Below, in pieces: positions 45,101-57,100 of a stretch of 64,000 bases of DNA; positions within the stretch are counted from its first letter, which is position 1; each line of letters begins with the position of its first letter. Origin of the DNA: Pleodorina starrii (Eukaryota > Chlorophyta > Chlorophyceae > Chlamydomonadales > Volvocaceae); assembly GCA_030267565.1 (NCBI GenBank), contig BRXU01000016.1, positions 498,501 through 562,500 of the forward strand, given 5' to 3'. The notes beneath the pieces were generated by a model, which searched no databases, was not told the origin of the DNA, and was given only the letters and a program-made list of their open reading frames with translations. Both the position numbers and the translations under genes were made by a program.

Positions 45101-46437
45101 GACCCGTGGGGCTGACCCGTGGGGCTGACCCGTGGGGCTGACCCGTGGGGCTGACCCGTGGGGCTGACCCGTGGGGCTGACCCGTGGGGCTGACCCGTGG
45201 GGCTGACCCGTGGGGCTGACCCGTGGGGCTGACCCGTGGGGCTGACCTGTGAAGCACACGGACGCACCCTGTCTCCCCGTCTGTTCGCACCGGAACCGCA
45301 GGTACGGACGATCTGCCCGCTGACGAGGCGGACGCACAGGCGGTTGGTACGGCGCTTGTATTGCAGCAGCTGCTGGCGGCCACCGGCCCACGGGTCACTC
45401 CGGGCGAGCTGTCAACGTCAACGTCATCATCGTCGTCAATTTCGGGGGCGGCGGCTGCAGCTGCGGGGCGGCGGCCGCTCACCTTCGTTTGCTCTCTCCG
45501 GGACCCACAGAACCGATCTGTACTGCAGCACATCGGCGTGGAGGCATGCCGTACCGCAATCCATACGGCAACGGCGGCGGCGGTGGCGGCTGGCTGCGGC
45601 GGCGCCGCCCCAGGCCGCGGCCTGAGCATCGAAGTCATCGAGCCGGAGGCGCTGATCAGCGGCATGCTGGCACAGGTACGATGTGGTCTTGTCCTGCGTG
45701 CGAACGCAGCTATACGGCTGTACGATTGTACGACTGCACGGCCTGTACGGCATCTGCAGGTGGGCGCCGAGCCGTTGCTGGTGAGCGCGCTTGAGGATCT
45801 GTTGGACGAGGAGGGCTGCGAGATCTACATCAAGAGATGCGATCGGTACGGCATAGCGCCAGGCAGCCGTGTCAGTTGGGCGCAGGTGAGCGTGTCGACG
45901 CGGACGGTGACGCGGATGGAGGGGAGGGGAATCGAGGCGGAAAGGTGTGGAGTTGGAGAAAGTACGGCACCCGCGACACACACACACGGCCCCCGTCAAC
46001 CCCTCTCCGGGGGGCATCCCGCCGCCTCTGCAGGCGCCTTGGGGGGTCGCTACCCTCCCTCGTCCGGTCGTCCCTCCCCAACACATCCACCCCCCGGCTT
46101 GGCCGCAAATGCCACCCGTGAGCACCCACACCTCCAACCCCCGGCCCTGCCCCCAACACCACTGGTGCCGCCCCTCCCCCCGCCCTGGCTGGGCACATGG
46201 TGTCGCCGGTGCTTACGGTCCCTGGGTCCGGTGTTTCCGACGGGCTTCCCCTCAACCCCATGCCGGACACCGTACAATACACACGCCGTACAGGTCGCTG
46301 AGGTTGTACGGCAGGAGGATGACGTGGCGCTGGGCTTCCTGCACCGGGGGCGGCTTCACCTGGCACCCCCCGCCGAGGAGGTGTGGGAGGTGGCGCCGGG
46401 GGACAAACTTGTCGTACTGTCGGAGGCGTTTCTGTGA
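39129..46437 (+). CDS. CASTOR/POLLUX (DMI1)-like ion channel with RCK/TrkA-N domains
   Basis: Fourteen exons: 39129-39743, 40175-40352, 40576-40714, 41154-41241, 41693-41767, 42414-42494, 42937-43239, 43556-43703, 43870-44069, 44499-44656, 44883-45025, 45302-45675, 45760-45885, 46294-46437; all phases match, 923 residues. The N-terminal ~200 residues are Ala/Ser/Arg-rich and could be a plastid targeting region. Two hydrophobic segments follow (LLVLVLVGLPIVVLG; LVAVHLLSLYTFATLVGLL). Cytosolic regulatory motifs include HTVILDGSGDANRVIG, AVQCAVQPGLAAVFD, SRLVLLALDSRLGGELAEAL, EEGCEIYIKRCDRYG and the final VAPGDKLVVLSEAFL, in the order seen in plant DMI1/CASTOR proteins and their plastid-envelope homologues. 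Exon 1 might instead end at 39749 with a GC donor. Location (nuclear versus plastid envelope) cannot be decided here. Confidence 0.85.
41785..42011 (+). repeat. (GGGGT)n pentanucleotide array in channel intron
   Basis: About 45 almost uninterrupted copies in intron 41768-42413. The transcribed RNA would be a long G-rich, quadruplex-prone tract. Confidence 0.95.
42630..42870 (+). repeat. Degenerate CGTCGCCATT repeats
   Basis: About 20 imperfect copies of a 10-bp unit (CGTCGCCATT/C) in intron 42495-42936. Confidence 0.8.
44300..44480 (+). repeat. Polypyrimidine (CCTT)n/(CCCT)n intron tract
   Basis: Near-continuous pyrimidines before the acceptor of exon 44499-44656. Confidence 0.8.
45053..45247 (+). 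repeat. 13-bp minisatellite in channel intron
   Basis: About fifteen near-perfect copies of TGGGGCTGACCCG occupy most of intron 45026-45301. Each unit contains an internal partial palindrome (GGGGCTGACCC). Confidence 0.93.
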
Positions 46438-46661
46438 CAGGTCAAATCACAGTCAAATCAAATCGGCCGTCGAGTTTGGTTTTGAGGGCCGACACTGCCA
46501 ACGATGACATGATCTGTTGGCTGCTGATTTCGAAGAACGGAATGCGGAATTCGGAATGCGGAATGACCGGATTTGTCCCAGCAGGAAATTGCCGACGGCT
46601 CAGGACGTCAGGAGGGCTCAGGAGCCACCCGGGAGCGGATAGCAGCCCGCAAAGGAGTTCA

Positions 46662-46688
46662 ATTCGCTTAATTTGATTAAGCGAATTA
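46662..46688. repeat. Perfect 11-bp-stem hairpin
   Basis: AATTCGCTTAA and TTAAGCGAATT flank a 5-nt loop (TTTGA), 225 bp past the channel stop codon. Confidence 0.85.
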
Positions 46689-48380
46689 CGTGTGTTGGAG
46701 GAGTTTAAGTTGAGCTGGTGACCTGCTGTCCAGGTTGTCGCATGCGGGCTTGGGGGCCACCCTACGGTGTTTGGGGCGGGCTACTGTGCTCGGGCCGGGT
46801 GCCGGGGGCTCTGCCCGTCTGCTGTAGACCTCGGTGTGCTCTATTGTTTCCTGAATGGCGCTGATTGGTTCAGTTGCAATGCAGCTATGAATTACAGTAA
46901 CCGGTGCCGGCTTGGCTGCTACCCAAACCTTCTGACAAAGCCTGACAGATACATCGACTCAAGGCAGACAGTCAGGACAACTTACGATCTAGATTCAAAC
47001 ACTCTGCTTTCCAGCTCTTTTAACACATGCACATGGTATAAGCCCGACTGCACATAAGTCAGGCCTGTCAGACAGGTCCATGCCACACAAACAGGCCCAT
47101 CAGCCAGGCCCATGACACAAGCCCGGTCAAACAGCTGAAATGCATGTTCTTTTGGCACTATTAGGTAAATGCAGCTGGCAAAGGGTGACGATGGGCGCGA
47201 CGACGTACCTGGCGGTTTTACCTGGCGGAGATGATTTGCAAACGTTCGCAAATGCACGACTTTTATGGTAAGCATATCCACGCATTGCAAAAAAAGCCAA
47301 GTAATAAGGTTGCAGCTTCTCGCCAGGGTTCAAATTGCGATAAAACGGTCAGCGAGACGTAAGTGTCGAGCAAGAAGGCAGGGAGGAGGGTAGGTAGGGG
47401 CGGCGCGAAGCAGCAGGGTATGTCGATCGAAATAAGGTCACAGACACAGAGGGAATAAAAGAATGTCGCAATGGTTTGTACGTCGTCGCTGCGCGGGACT
47501 ATGCAATACGAGAAAATATCAGGGATTGGATAAGACCGATGTTTTGAGGGTTCATCAAGTAATTCGTGGCCGCGGCGCCCCCAGCCCGGGGACTCGGGCG
47601 GTCACGTGCAGTTGCCAGGGCGCGAAAGACGCACGAGGGCGCGAACTTCCGGCGGCCCAGATCCCGCCTCGTCTGTCTACCCCACGCCAAATCAAACGTA
47701 CGCAGATGTGGGCATATCACAGCGAAAAAGCGCCGGGTTTAAAGCTATTACCCAATTGCAGTGGAAGAGTCTGGGGAGGACGTCTGCGGAGAACGTGCGC
47801 CGCGCACGTCCTGGGGCGTCTCTTTTCGTAGCTCGTCAGCCCCATTCAATTTATGGTGCGCGTTGTCAGGGAAAGCGCTTGTCCAGGCAAGACAATTACC
47901 CGGAGGGACCCATAAGCTATTTGGCAGTCATTTTTTTCGGGGCTGGGAACGCAAGGGCGCGATTAGATCGCAACAGTCCGGAGACCGCTTTGAAACCGCC
48001 GTGGAACCTGCGAGGACGTGGCCGAGCGGGAAGAGCGCCAGACGCGAGCTCGCGCCGCGATCCGCCGCGGCGCCGCGAAAACCTGCTGGCTGCCACCTGA
48101 CTTCCGAATTCTTGTTTAAGCGCCGCCTCAGTTCCAAATTTCCAATTTTGAACACATGGGTGGTTGCCAACGAGGACTTATTCTGCGCTGCGCTGCGCTG
48201 CACTGCACCGGATGCGTGAAACAGAAGGATACAGCGTTTTACGGTGAAGGCTCCCAAAAACAGACCACCGGCGCAATCCGCACCTGCCGGCTGCCGCTGC
48301 CCGCGGCCGAAGACCCGATCGAGGAAGGCCACATGCGGTTGCCGCTGCCCCACCCTCGTATGATCTGGAGTGCGTCCCGC

Positions 48381-48461
48381 CCTCCCTCCCTCCCTCCCTC
48401 CCTCCCTCCCTCCCTCCCTCCCTCCCTCCCTCCCTCCCTCCCTCCCTCCCTCCCTCCCTCT
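48381..48461 (+). repeat. (TCCC)n tetranucleotide microsatellite
   Basis: About 20 uninterrupted copies. Confidence 0.93.
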
Positions 48462-50488
48462 CGAAACTGTTTTCAAGGGCCCCCCTATGGAAGACTCCAA
48501 AGAAACCCTGAAGGGAAGCCTTCAGCCGTCTATTCAGCGACAGCGCATCCCCCGGTTGAAACCCGGGAGGCGGATACATCTACACACGCCTCCGTGCAGC
48601 GGCCCCCGCGACGCCGACGGTGGCGGCCGCAGCGGCGGCAGCAGCCGTAGCGATAGCGTTGGCGCCGATTGCTGCACGGCCTCCAGGCCCTGGCCCTCTG
48701 CACCCTTCCGCAAAATCTGAGCGCCTGTTCAGCGCCCGGCTGGCGGTTTGACGTTGTGTGTGTTTGTGGGTGTTTGTGTGTTTGTGGGTGGCTGGGTGGC
48801 TGGGTGGCTGGGTGGGTGTGGGGGGGGTGGATGGGTGGGTGCACAGTCCCCTACCGTGCAGAAGCCGCTGCCCCCCTGCGAGCCCCAGTTTTCACTGCGT
48901 AAAGTGGCACTGCGGGCTGCAAAGCAGCGGTGCAACGTAACTCTGCAGCTCGCTGGAGGACGCTTGGGAGGTTTCGCGGCGTTGCCAAAACCAGCGCTCG
49001 GTACAGGGCCCCACCAGGGCGTGCCACACTCGCGGCAGCACCCCGGCAAGTGGCATCCCCGGCTGGCGCTTGGGTGCCGTCTGACCCCGCCCTAAGGGGT
49101 TATCGACTCTCGAGGGTGCGAGAACGACTTTTGCAGCGCGCTTGGTACCCTGGCAGTGGGCGTGCAGGGTCGGGGAGGGGAAGGTACGACATGGGAGGGG
49201 GGGTATGGCACGCCGTCACCCCCCGGTGCACCCGGATGTGGATGTGCTGGCTTTGGATGTGCTGGGCTGCCTGCCAGACTGCGCAAGGCTGCATCGCGCA
49301 ACGGATCTTCCGGCTGGATTCGGTTCCGCGGGTGGAAGGCTCGCGTCTGTGCACCATTCCACTGCCTCACGTTCACGTGCCGCCGACGCCTGCTTTGCGT
49401 CGGTTCATATCCGCGCAGGTAACGGAGGACAAACAAAGCCGGGCCTTCAGTCGCGCCCAATCTATTATTAGTTCTTCGTAATTTTCTTACCCAAGGCACT
49501 TAATTGAACCACTCATTTGGTGTCAGTTTGCCCAGCGAAGTGCGGTTGCCGTGTTATGCACAGGCGCTTTTACTTCGAACGGCCAACGATATAATTGCGG
49601 ATATTTTTTACTGAATTTTGTCTGATCACCTGCAGTAACGGCATTGCAAGCATTCGCCATGTTGCCTAAAACTTGAAGTTAGGAGTGAAATTCATAGAGC
49701 CCACGATTTGGAGTAAGGTTACATCCCGTGCATTGAAGGTAAAACATGCTTGCCCAAGCCAACACGGAGATCTTGTTCGGCTTGCAGTTGCACACCTTGT
49801 ACTGCTGAGCATGGCTACCCCTCGGGCTTATAACTCACCTCACTTTCAATGACACCAGCGTCCCCCAAGCTCACGCTGTGAACGTACTCAGTCGTGTCGG
49901 CCCATCGTGGCTTCCGTACCGGCTTAAAAATCACAACAGTAGGGTCTGGCAATATCTATTACACAGACATAAACAACGAATATAATTTTGTACCTGTTGG
50001 TGTCTCGCTCTGGCACAGCCTGCTTAGCTACGTATGGTGCACAGAATACGAAGCGGCCAGCAGCGGCTTAAGGCCATTGGACGCAAATTTCACAGGTTTC
50101 ACACAAATCTGTGCAGAATAGATCATTACTGTGCAACATATTACGTGCAGGAGCGCCGTTAGTAGCGAAGAGTATCAGCGTGCCTGCAGGGGCCCATGGC
50201 AGACCTCGCCGCTGTTCTTTCAGATTTCCACCCAGAAACTGGCACAGTACCAGCGCTTGATCCATGTGAGTTGAGAGGGGGCCCATGGTCTATTGTTGTG
50301 GGCCGCACTGTGCAAAGCTGCGAATCTGCAAGCTGCAATTGAGCGGTAGTTCCTGCCCCGCGAGTGGCTTTGGGCATTCAGGGTGCATAATCATTTTCAT
50401 TTCTGATAGGGAGTTATAAGCTACCTGTCGGTAACCGTGGTTGCTTCGTATTCGCGTTCGCTGTTGATGTAATTCCATAACCTGCAGT

Positions 50489-50707
50489 GTCTCAAGCCCA
50501 CCTGCCGGTCGCGAGGGAGCTTTCTAATGCTGACAGTTTGAAGCTGGATGATCTCCTGGCGCCAGGCTCTTTGAATGTTCTCGACGCTGCTCTGCACTCT
50601 ATCTGCTCCATCCCCGAGGCACAAGCCACGACGACTTGCAACAATGCAGCGCCCAACCTCCCGAGCTCTTTCTTCCACAGTCATGCACAGCAACACGCGC
50701 TAACGGT
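50489..50707 (+). CDS. Candidate 5' exon of the RWP-RK gene
   Basis: Open frame after a CAG acceptor, encoding SQAHLPVARELSNADSLKLD followed by DLLAPGSLNVLDAALHSICS, ending at a GTACGA donor (50708) or, with read-through, at GTAAGG after LRLTGRL. It has the look of true coding sequence. No in-frame ATG is present; one could be completed by splicing. The link to the next exon is not phase-proven, so this is tentative. Confidence 0.35.
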
Positions 50708-51159
50708 ACGAAATTTCGCGTGGTTAAGGCTGACTGGCCGACTTGTAAGGGAATGGCTGCCATGCCAAACGGCCAGAGGCCATGCCTTGCGCTGTCGCAG
50801 CAGGTTATTGCTAGCCAAACATCTGAATTTATCCGCCCCCGCGTCGATACTCGCAGCGGCCAGGCGCGGATCCCGGACTAACGACCCGGCCAGGTGCGAT
50901 GTGTTGCGTTTCTGCGACGACTTACGGTTGCCTTTCGTGTCCGGAGGAATCTCCCAAAAATGCGTCCCACAGTGCCGTGCCGAAATTCGGCCATCCTGTG
51001 ATTGAATTGCGGCCAGAATCTTGCGGCCAAGTTGAAAACTTTTTTGAACCAACTTGCAACCGACGGCAGTGCGGGGCCCATTCTCTCAACACACGCGCAT
51101 GTTGCCGCACGCAAGGCGCGTTCGCACCTCGCACCGAGCTCGCAATTCCGTCTTGTTCC

Positions 51160-54100
51160 GCAGGTTTCGGCGCCGTCGCAGCCTTCGCGCAGCTGGCAGG
51201 TTCCGCCACGGGCTTGGCAACGCTGCAGCAACAACCGCAACTGCCAACCGTCCCAACCGTAAGCGTCGCGGGCAGTCCCGGGTCTCATTTCTCAAACCAC
51301 CCACAGCCCCCGACGCCCACGCAACCATCACAGTCGCCTCCGCAACAGCAGCAACTTTCGCAGGGACCACAGCCCACTGGGCCGCAGTCGCAGCCATCAG
51401 CACAGCAGCAGCATCATCAGCAGCAACAACAGGCTAAGCAGCTGTCGCCCTTTCTTTCGGTCGGTTCCGGAGCTGGTGCCTGCTCCGGCGGCGCCACTCG
51501 CTCCGACTCCAATTCCAACGGCAGCAATACGAGCTCACGCGACGCGGCGGTGCCGGCGGCGCTGCACGACAGCAGCACGGGAGAGGTCCGTACAATTGTC
51601 CGTACAATGTGCCCCTCATGTAATGTGTACTGCATGTAGTCGTTCGCGACAGCTCCATGACCACCAGGTCTGTTCCGGCGTCTGTACGGCATGCGGTGGA
51701 TGGTTTCGGCGCTTAATCCGCCCCGAATCGGGATTCATCGGCGCACCACGGCAATTTCCATGGCAATTTCCATGGCAATTTCCATGCATTGTCTGCATCC
51801 ATGTCCCTCCTCCCGTCCTCCTTTTGGTCCCTTCAGAGTGGTCCGCGCGCCGACCCGAGTGGTGGCGGTGGCGGTATGGAGGTACAACTTGCCAACCAAC
51901 TCAACGGAGGAACCCCCGCCGCCACCACCAGCGCTGGAGCCTGTGCCGCCGTCACCGCGGGCGGCTGCGGCGGCTGTGTCAGTCGCGGCGACCTGCCGGC
52001 CTCCGCCGCCGGGGGCTCTTCCGACACGCACCCGCCGCCGCCACCGCCGCCGCCGCCGCCGCCCGAAGTCAGCACTCCACCGGCCGAGGGCAGGAAGTTG
52101 CGGGAGGACGAGCAGCGAGATGTGGATGAGGTGGGCTGGGGAGGGCGGGGAGGGTTTTAGGGTTTTAGGGAGGTAAGCTGGAGACTGGATAGGCGGGCGA
52201 TTGATTGGACACTTGCATACGTTCAATGTTGGGGCGGAGCCCGCTGGCTGCCGCCGTGGCTGCCTGTGTCGGGATGGTGTGTGTGCGTTGCTCGATTGAT
52301 GCACGATCAGGTACGGCATGTACGGCAGACAGCCCGCTGCCGTTCTCCATGTTTTAACCGGTGCCATGCCTGCGGCGTAGCAGCGAAAAGTAGGGAGGTG
52401 CAAAGATGGGCCAGGGTGGATGGGTTCATTTGCCTTTGGGCGGAAATTTTGGTTACAGCCTCCGTTTGTTACCGCTTTCCTTCCCTCCACTATTCCGGGT
52501 TTGGACGCCCCGCTGCGCAGCCCCACTCCGAAACCAAACTTTTCTGTTGGGGCCCCGCCCTGCCGCAATCCCGTGCCCCGCCCTGTCCGGCAGTTCGCCA
52601 AACGCGCTTGGCACGCCAACTACAACCAGGGCGAGGCGGTGCGGCTGGAGTTCACGGGACAAAACGTGGGCGCGAGAACCACGGGTCGGCTGTTGGCGGC
52701 GGCCACGGCGCAGCTGATGCGGCGCGGCGCGGCGGCGGCGCAGGCGGGTCAGGTTCAAGGTCTCAACACCACCATCCGATCGGCGGTGGAGCGACACCTC
52801 CCTGCCAAGAGAGACAAGGCCACCCTGGGTGTGTGCGTATATGCATGCGTGTGCATATTCATGTGTGCGCGCGTGGCCTTGCGCGTGCGCGTTTTTTCAG
52901 GAGAACTTCCGGCGTGTACTCCTTCCGTTGCTGGCTGGCTTCGGGTTGTATGTATCAACACCATCCATGCATGCTTTGGGTCTAGGGCCACTGGCCGGCG
53001 TCCTCTTCCCTCCCTCCCTCCCTCCGGGCCGACACCCCTTCCCTTCGGCGTGCCCTCCTCTCATCTCAGCGGCCCTCCTCTCACTTCACCCTGCAAGTCA
53101 GCACCAGGGTCCAGTCGTCGACATTGCCTGTGTTTGGCTTCGTTTTGCCTTTGCCTGGCCTGACCTTACCGTTACCGACACGTAAGCGCTCTAGAACCCG
53201 CTGCCGCGCACCCGAAGCAGAATGTGGTGTCATGTCCAAAGGCGCACATGTCCACACACCGTGCACAGCGCACCGCAACTGAGCTACGCACCCGCTCCTG
53301 CTGTTCATGCTTTGTTGATCCTGCTGCTGTTGCTGTTGCTGCTGTTGTTGCTGCTGCTATTGTTATTGCTGCTTTTGTTGCTGTTGTTGCTGCTGCTGCT
53401 GTTGTGGCTGCTGGGGCGGTAGAGGGCGACAAGGGTACGGAACTACTGACGGAAGCGTTCAAGCACATCACCGAACAACTCGTGTCTCGCGGCGTCGACC
53501 CACGTGCCATCATTGAGAATTCAAACAGCGGCCCCGGCGGCACCGCCGCCGCCGGGACGCCCACCGGCGCCGCCGCCACGACCGCCTCCGGCGGCGTCGC
53601 CAGCGGCAGGCCCGGCCACATGGCCGGCGGCAGCAGCAGCCATGACAGCACCGCCGACGCGGGGCGCAAGCTGTCGTCGCCGCCGCCGCAGGGTACGGCA
53701 GCGGCGGTGGCGGCGGCACACGGCGGCCTCGACTACATTCACATGCACCAGCAAATGCACCCGCAGATGCAACAGGCACGGCCTTTCCAGCAGCTCATGT
53801 TAGAAGCCACGAGGGAACCCACAGCCGGGTACTACGGCGGCGGAGGCGGTGAGGCGGGGCCCGTCGTGGGAGCCGGCGTGTCAGATTTCCTGCAGGAGGC
53901 CTTCAGGGCGTTTGCGGAGGGGGAGGGTGCCGGCGGCGGCGACAGCAGCGGCGCCAACACACACGCCATGATGGACTACCAGGCCTCCGTTGCCGTGACA
54001 GCGGCGGCCGCGACGGCGGCGGCGATACTGCCGTACCAGCGTACGGCAGCCAGCGTCACGATGATTGACGCATGGGAGCACGAGTCCGAGCTCACCAGCC

Positions 54101-57100
54101 CGCAGGCTGCCGCAGCCGCTGCCGCCGCCGCCAACGCCGCCGCCGCCGCGCCCGACGCGGTGGTGCAAGCCGGCGGCGGCGGTGCGCACCACTCACAGGG
54201 CTTCGGCTCCGGAACCTGGGGGGGCCGCGGCGGCGGAGGCAAGACGGCGCCGCCGTCGCAGGCGGCCTCCGCTGCCGCTGCGGCGGCAGAGGCGGCGGCA
54301 ACATCGCCCACCAGCGCCGGCGGCGGTGGCGGCAACGGCAATGGGCTCGTCTCTGCGTTTGCTGCACCTGCGTCCTGCCTCAGCCCGCCGCCAGGCCAGG
54401 AGGTCAATGACCGGAGACCGCTGTCGCCGGTACGGCAGGAGGGCGGCGGCAGTCCCCACCGGCTCAGCAACGCCATGTCCATCTTTCGGAACCGGAGTAC
54501 GGACCTGGGTAACCTTGACATGATCATGGTGAGATGAAGTGCGAGAATCGACCCACGGGTCACTCGGGCGGAAACCCACACCCACACACGTGTCCACCAC
54601 TGTACGTCTATAGCAACTGCCAGCCCGGGAACGTTTAGCGCACTTTAGGGCCTTCGCCTAAGAAAAACCCTTTTCTTTCAAAACATCTTACATCAGACAC
54701 GGGCGGTGTCGTACAGTGTCCCAACCACTCGCCCGCCCGCCCGCCCGCCCGCCATGGAAGAAACGCTTTGTTCGCTACGGTGGCCTGTCCGAGTGCCAAA
54801 CCACCCAACCACCCAACTGCCCGACGATCAGGGCACCGACTACTTTTTGGACAACGCCGACCCGCTCCTGGCTGATGGCCGACTGCCGTCGATTGCGGAC
54901 AAGTTCCTCATGTCTATTGACGGAGGACAGCCACTGTCCATGGTTCCGTCCATTGCGGCAGCGGCCAGCGGAGGGGTGGCGGCGGCGCAAGGCGGTGGCG
55001 GCGGCGACGCCGCCGCCGCGGCGGCGGCGTCAGGATCCCAGCGGCCTGGGGTAGGCGGAGGCGGACGCGCCGATGGAATGCAGGATTCTCACGCGCAACA
55101 GAGCGGCGCCGCCGACGGCTGTGGTGGCGGCGGAGGCGACGGCTTGCATGGCGGCGGCAGCGACGGCTTGCATGGCGGCGGCGGCGGTGGCAAGGGGCTC
55201 ATCGTGCACGATCCTCGCATGATGATGTACGACATGGACGCCATGCTGCGCACAGCGCCGGCGGCGCTGGGCGGTGGCGGCGGCGGCGGCACGGCGGCAC
55301 CATTCTGCCGCCGCAGCGACAACGCCGCGGCTGCGAACTCCAGCGTCGACAACGCCGGCGGCGGCGGCGGCTGCGGCTCGCCGACGGCGCCATTCAGCAG
55401 CACCTTCGCACTGTCGATGGCGCAGTACAGCAATGGCGGCGGCGGCGCCGCCAGCGGCGCCGCCTCCGCCGTGCTCCCACGGAATTTCACCGCCCCCGCG
55501 GGGAGCATCCCGGAGGAGTTGGCCTTCGGCCGCATGTCTTCGACCCACAGCCACTCCATGTCGATGTCGGCACACGGCAAGGGCCTGTACAACATGCCGT
55601 ACAACCATGCCGGACACGGCCAGGGCCCGGCGGCCCACCACCACCTGGCCATGAACACCGGCCTAGGGCCGGCTTGGGGCAGCCTACCGGATTCGAACCT
55701 GGGATCTGGCGGAATGGACAGCTTTTCCTTGGAGCACGTTCCAGCGATGCAAGGGGGGCTCAGCGCGCCACACCGCACCGGCATGGGGATGGGCCCCGAC
55801 GGCGCCGGCGGCGGCAGCAACTTCCCCGGCCGCTGCCGCAGCCTGCACGCCCTGAGCGCCGGCGGCGCCGCCGGCGGCACCGCCGAAGAGCACCACTTCC
55901 GCCAGCAACAGCAACAACAGCAACATCACCAGCACCAGGCCTTTATAGGCCACAACCACTCTGGCGGCCTCTCCCTTCCACATCACCACCCCCAGCAGCA
56001 ACAGCAGCAGCAGCAGCAGCACCCCTACGGCCGCCAAAGTATCGGTCAGTCGTGCGGTCCGCAGCAGCAGCAGCAACAACAGCAACAACAGCAGCATCAG
56101 CACCACATTCCACTGCTGCAGCAGTATTCCCACTCGCCGCCTCAGCAGCAGCAGCAGCAACAAATGGGGCAGGTAAGTGGGAGCCGGAGGGGGCGAGAGG
56201 AGTGGGACGGCTCGGCCGGCGTCGCCGACGGTCTGTCGATGGCCATGTCCCCGGTGACGCCCTCTGGCGCGGCGACTTCCTACAGCCACAACCACCACAA
56301 CAACCACTACAACAACCTGCTTGGATTTAGAGCCGATCCCCCGGGCGGTGGTGCTGCCGCCGCTGCTGCTGGTGCTACCCTGCAGGGACTAGCGCCGCAG
56401 CAACACGACCAACAGCACCAACAGCACCAGCAACAGCAGCAGCAGCAGCTACAGCAGCAACAGCAGCAGCAGCTGTTCGCCAATCTCTTCCCGGGTGCGC
56501 AGCAGGTCGTCTGCGGCGGCGGCGGCGGTGGTGGTGTCGCCGGTTCGATGGTTCCGCAGCACGCGTTGATGGGCGGCGCCGCCGGCCATAACGGCAACAT
56601 GGCCCTGCCGTACATGGGACACGGCTACTCTCCGTCGCAGCGAGCGGACGACGCCGGCGCGCTCGGGCTCGGACCCACGGGTCACTTGCCGCGGATCGCG
56701 ACTGCAGCCAACCACCACCCCCAGGCGCAGCCACCGCCGCCGAGCCCGCCGTCGGCCGTGCGCAACGGACGCGGCGGTGGCGCCGCCGCCGGCGGCGCCG
56801 CGCGCGGCGCCGGCGGCGCCGCCGCCGGCGCGGCGGCGGGCCAGGGCCAGGGCCGCAGCCCCCGTCCTTCCGCGCCGGGCACCCCTCGCAGTCCCCGAGT
56901 GACGGCGGCGGGGACACCGCGGAACCGCGGCAAGGCGGGAGCCTCTGCCTTTGCATCCAATCCGCCCGGCGTCGGGCTGCCTAGCAAAGCCGCATTTGAG
57001 GAGATTATGCGGACGGACGCGGCAGGTGGCGTGGGAGGAGTGGCGGAGTCCTTCGCCGCCGCCGCCGCCGCGGCGGCGGCGGCGGCGGCAGCGGCGCCGG

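Larger units (their letters stand above)
46438..50488. other. Gene-poor region between channel and RWP-RK genes
   Basis: The first few hundred bases are probably channel 3' UTR. The rest is AT-richer and mostly non-repetitive, with short open frames but no recognisable domain. It contains an 11-bp-stem hairpin (46662-46688) and a (TCCC)n microsatellite (48381-48461). It may include upstream exons, the 5' UTR and promoter of the RWP-RK gene. Confidence 0.4.

Noticed and set aside
48019..48029. TGGCCGAGCGG, a perfect tRNA A-box
   Set aside because: No matching B-box (GGTTCGANNCC) follows and no cloverleaf could be drawn.
50487..51005. GTG-initiated 172-codon frame as a complete gene
   Set aside because: GTG is not expected as a nuclear start; the frame looks like an exon after a CAG acceptor.
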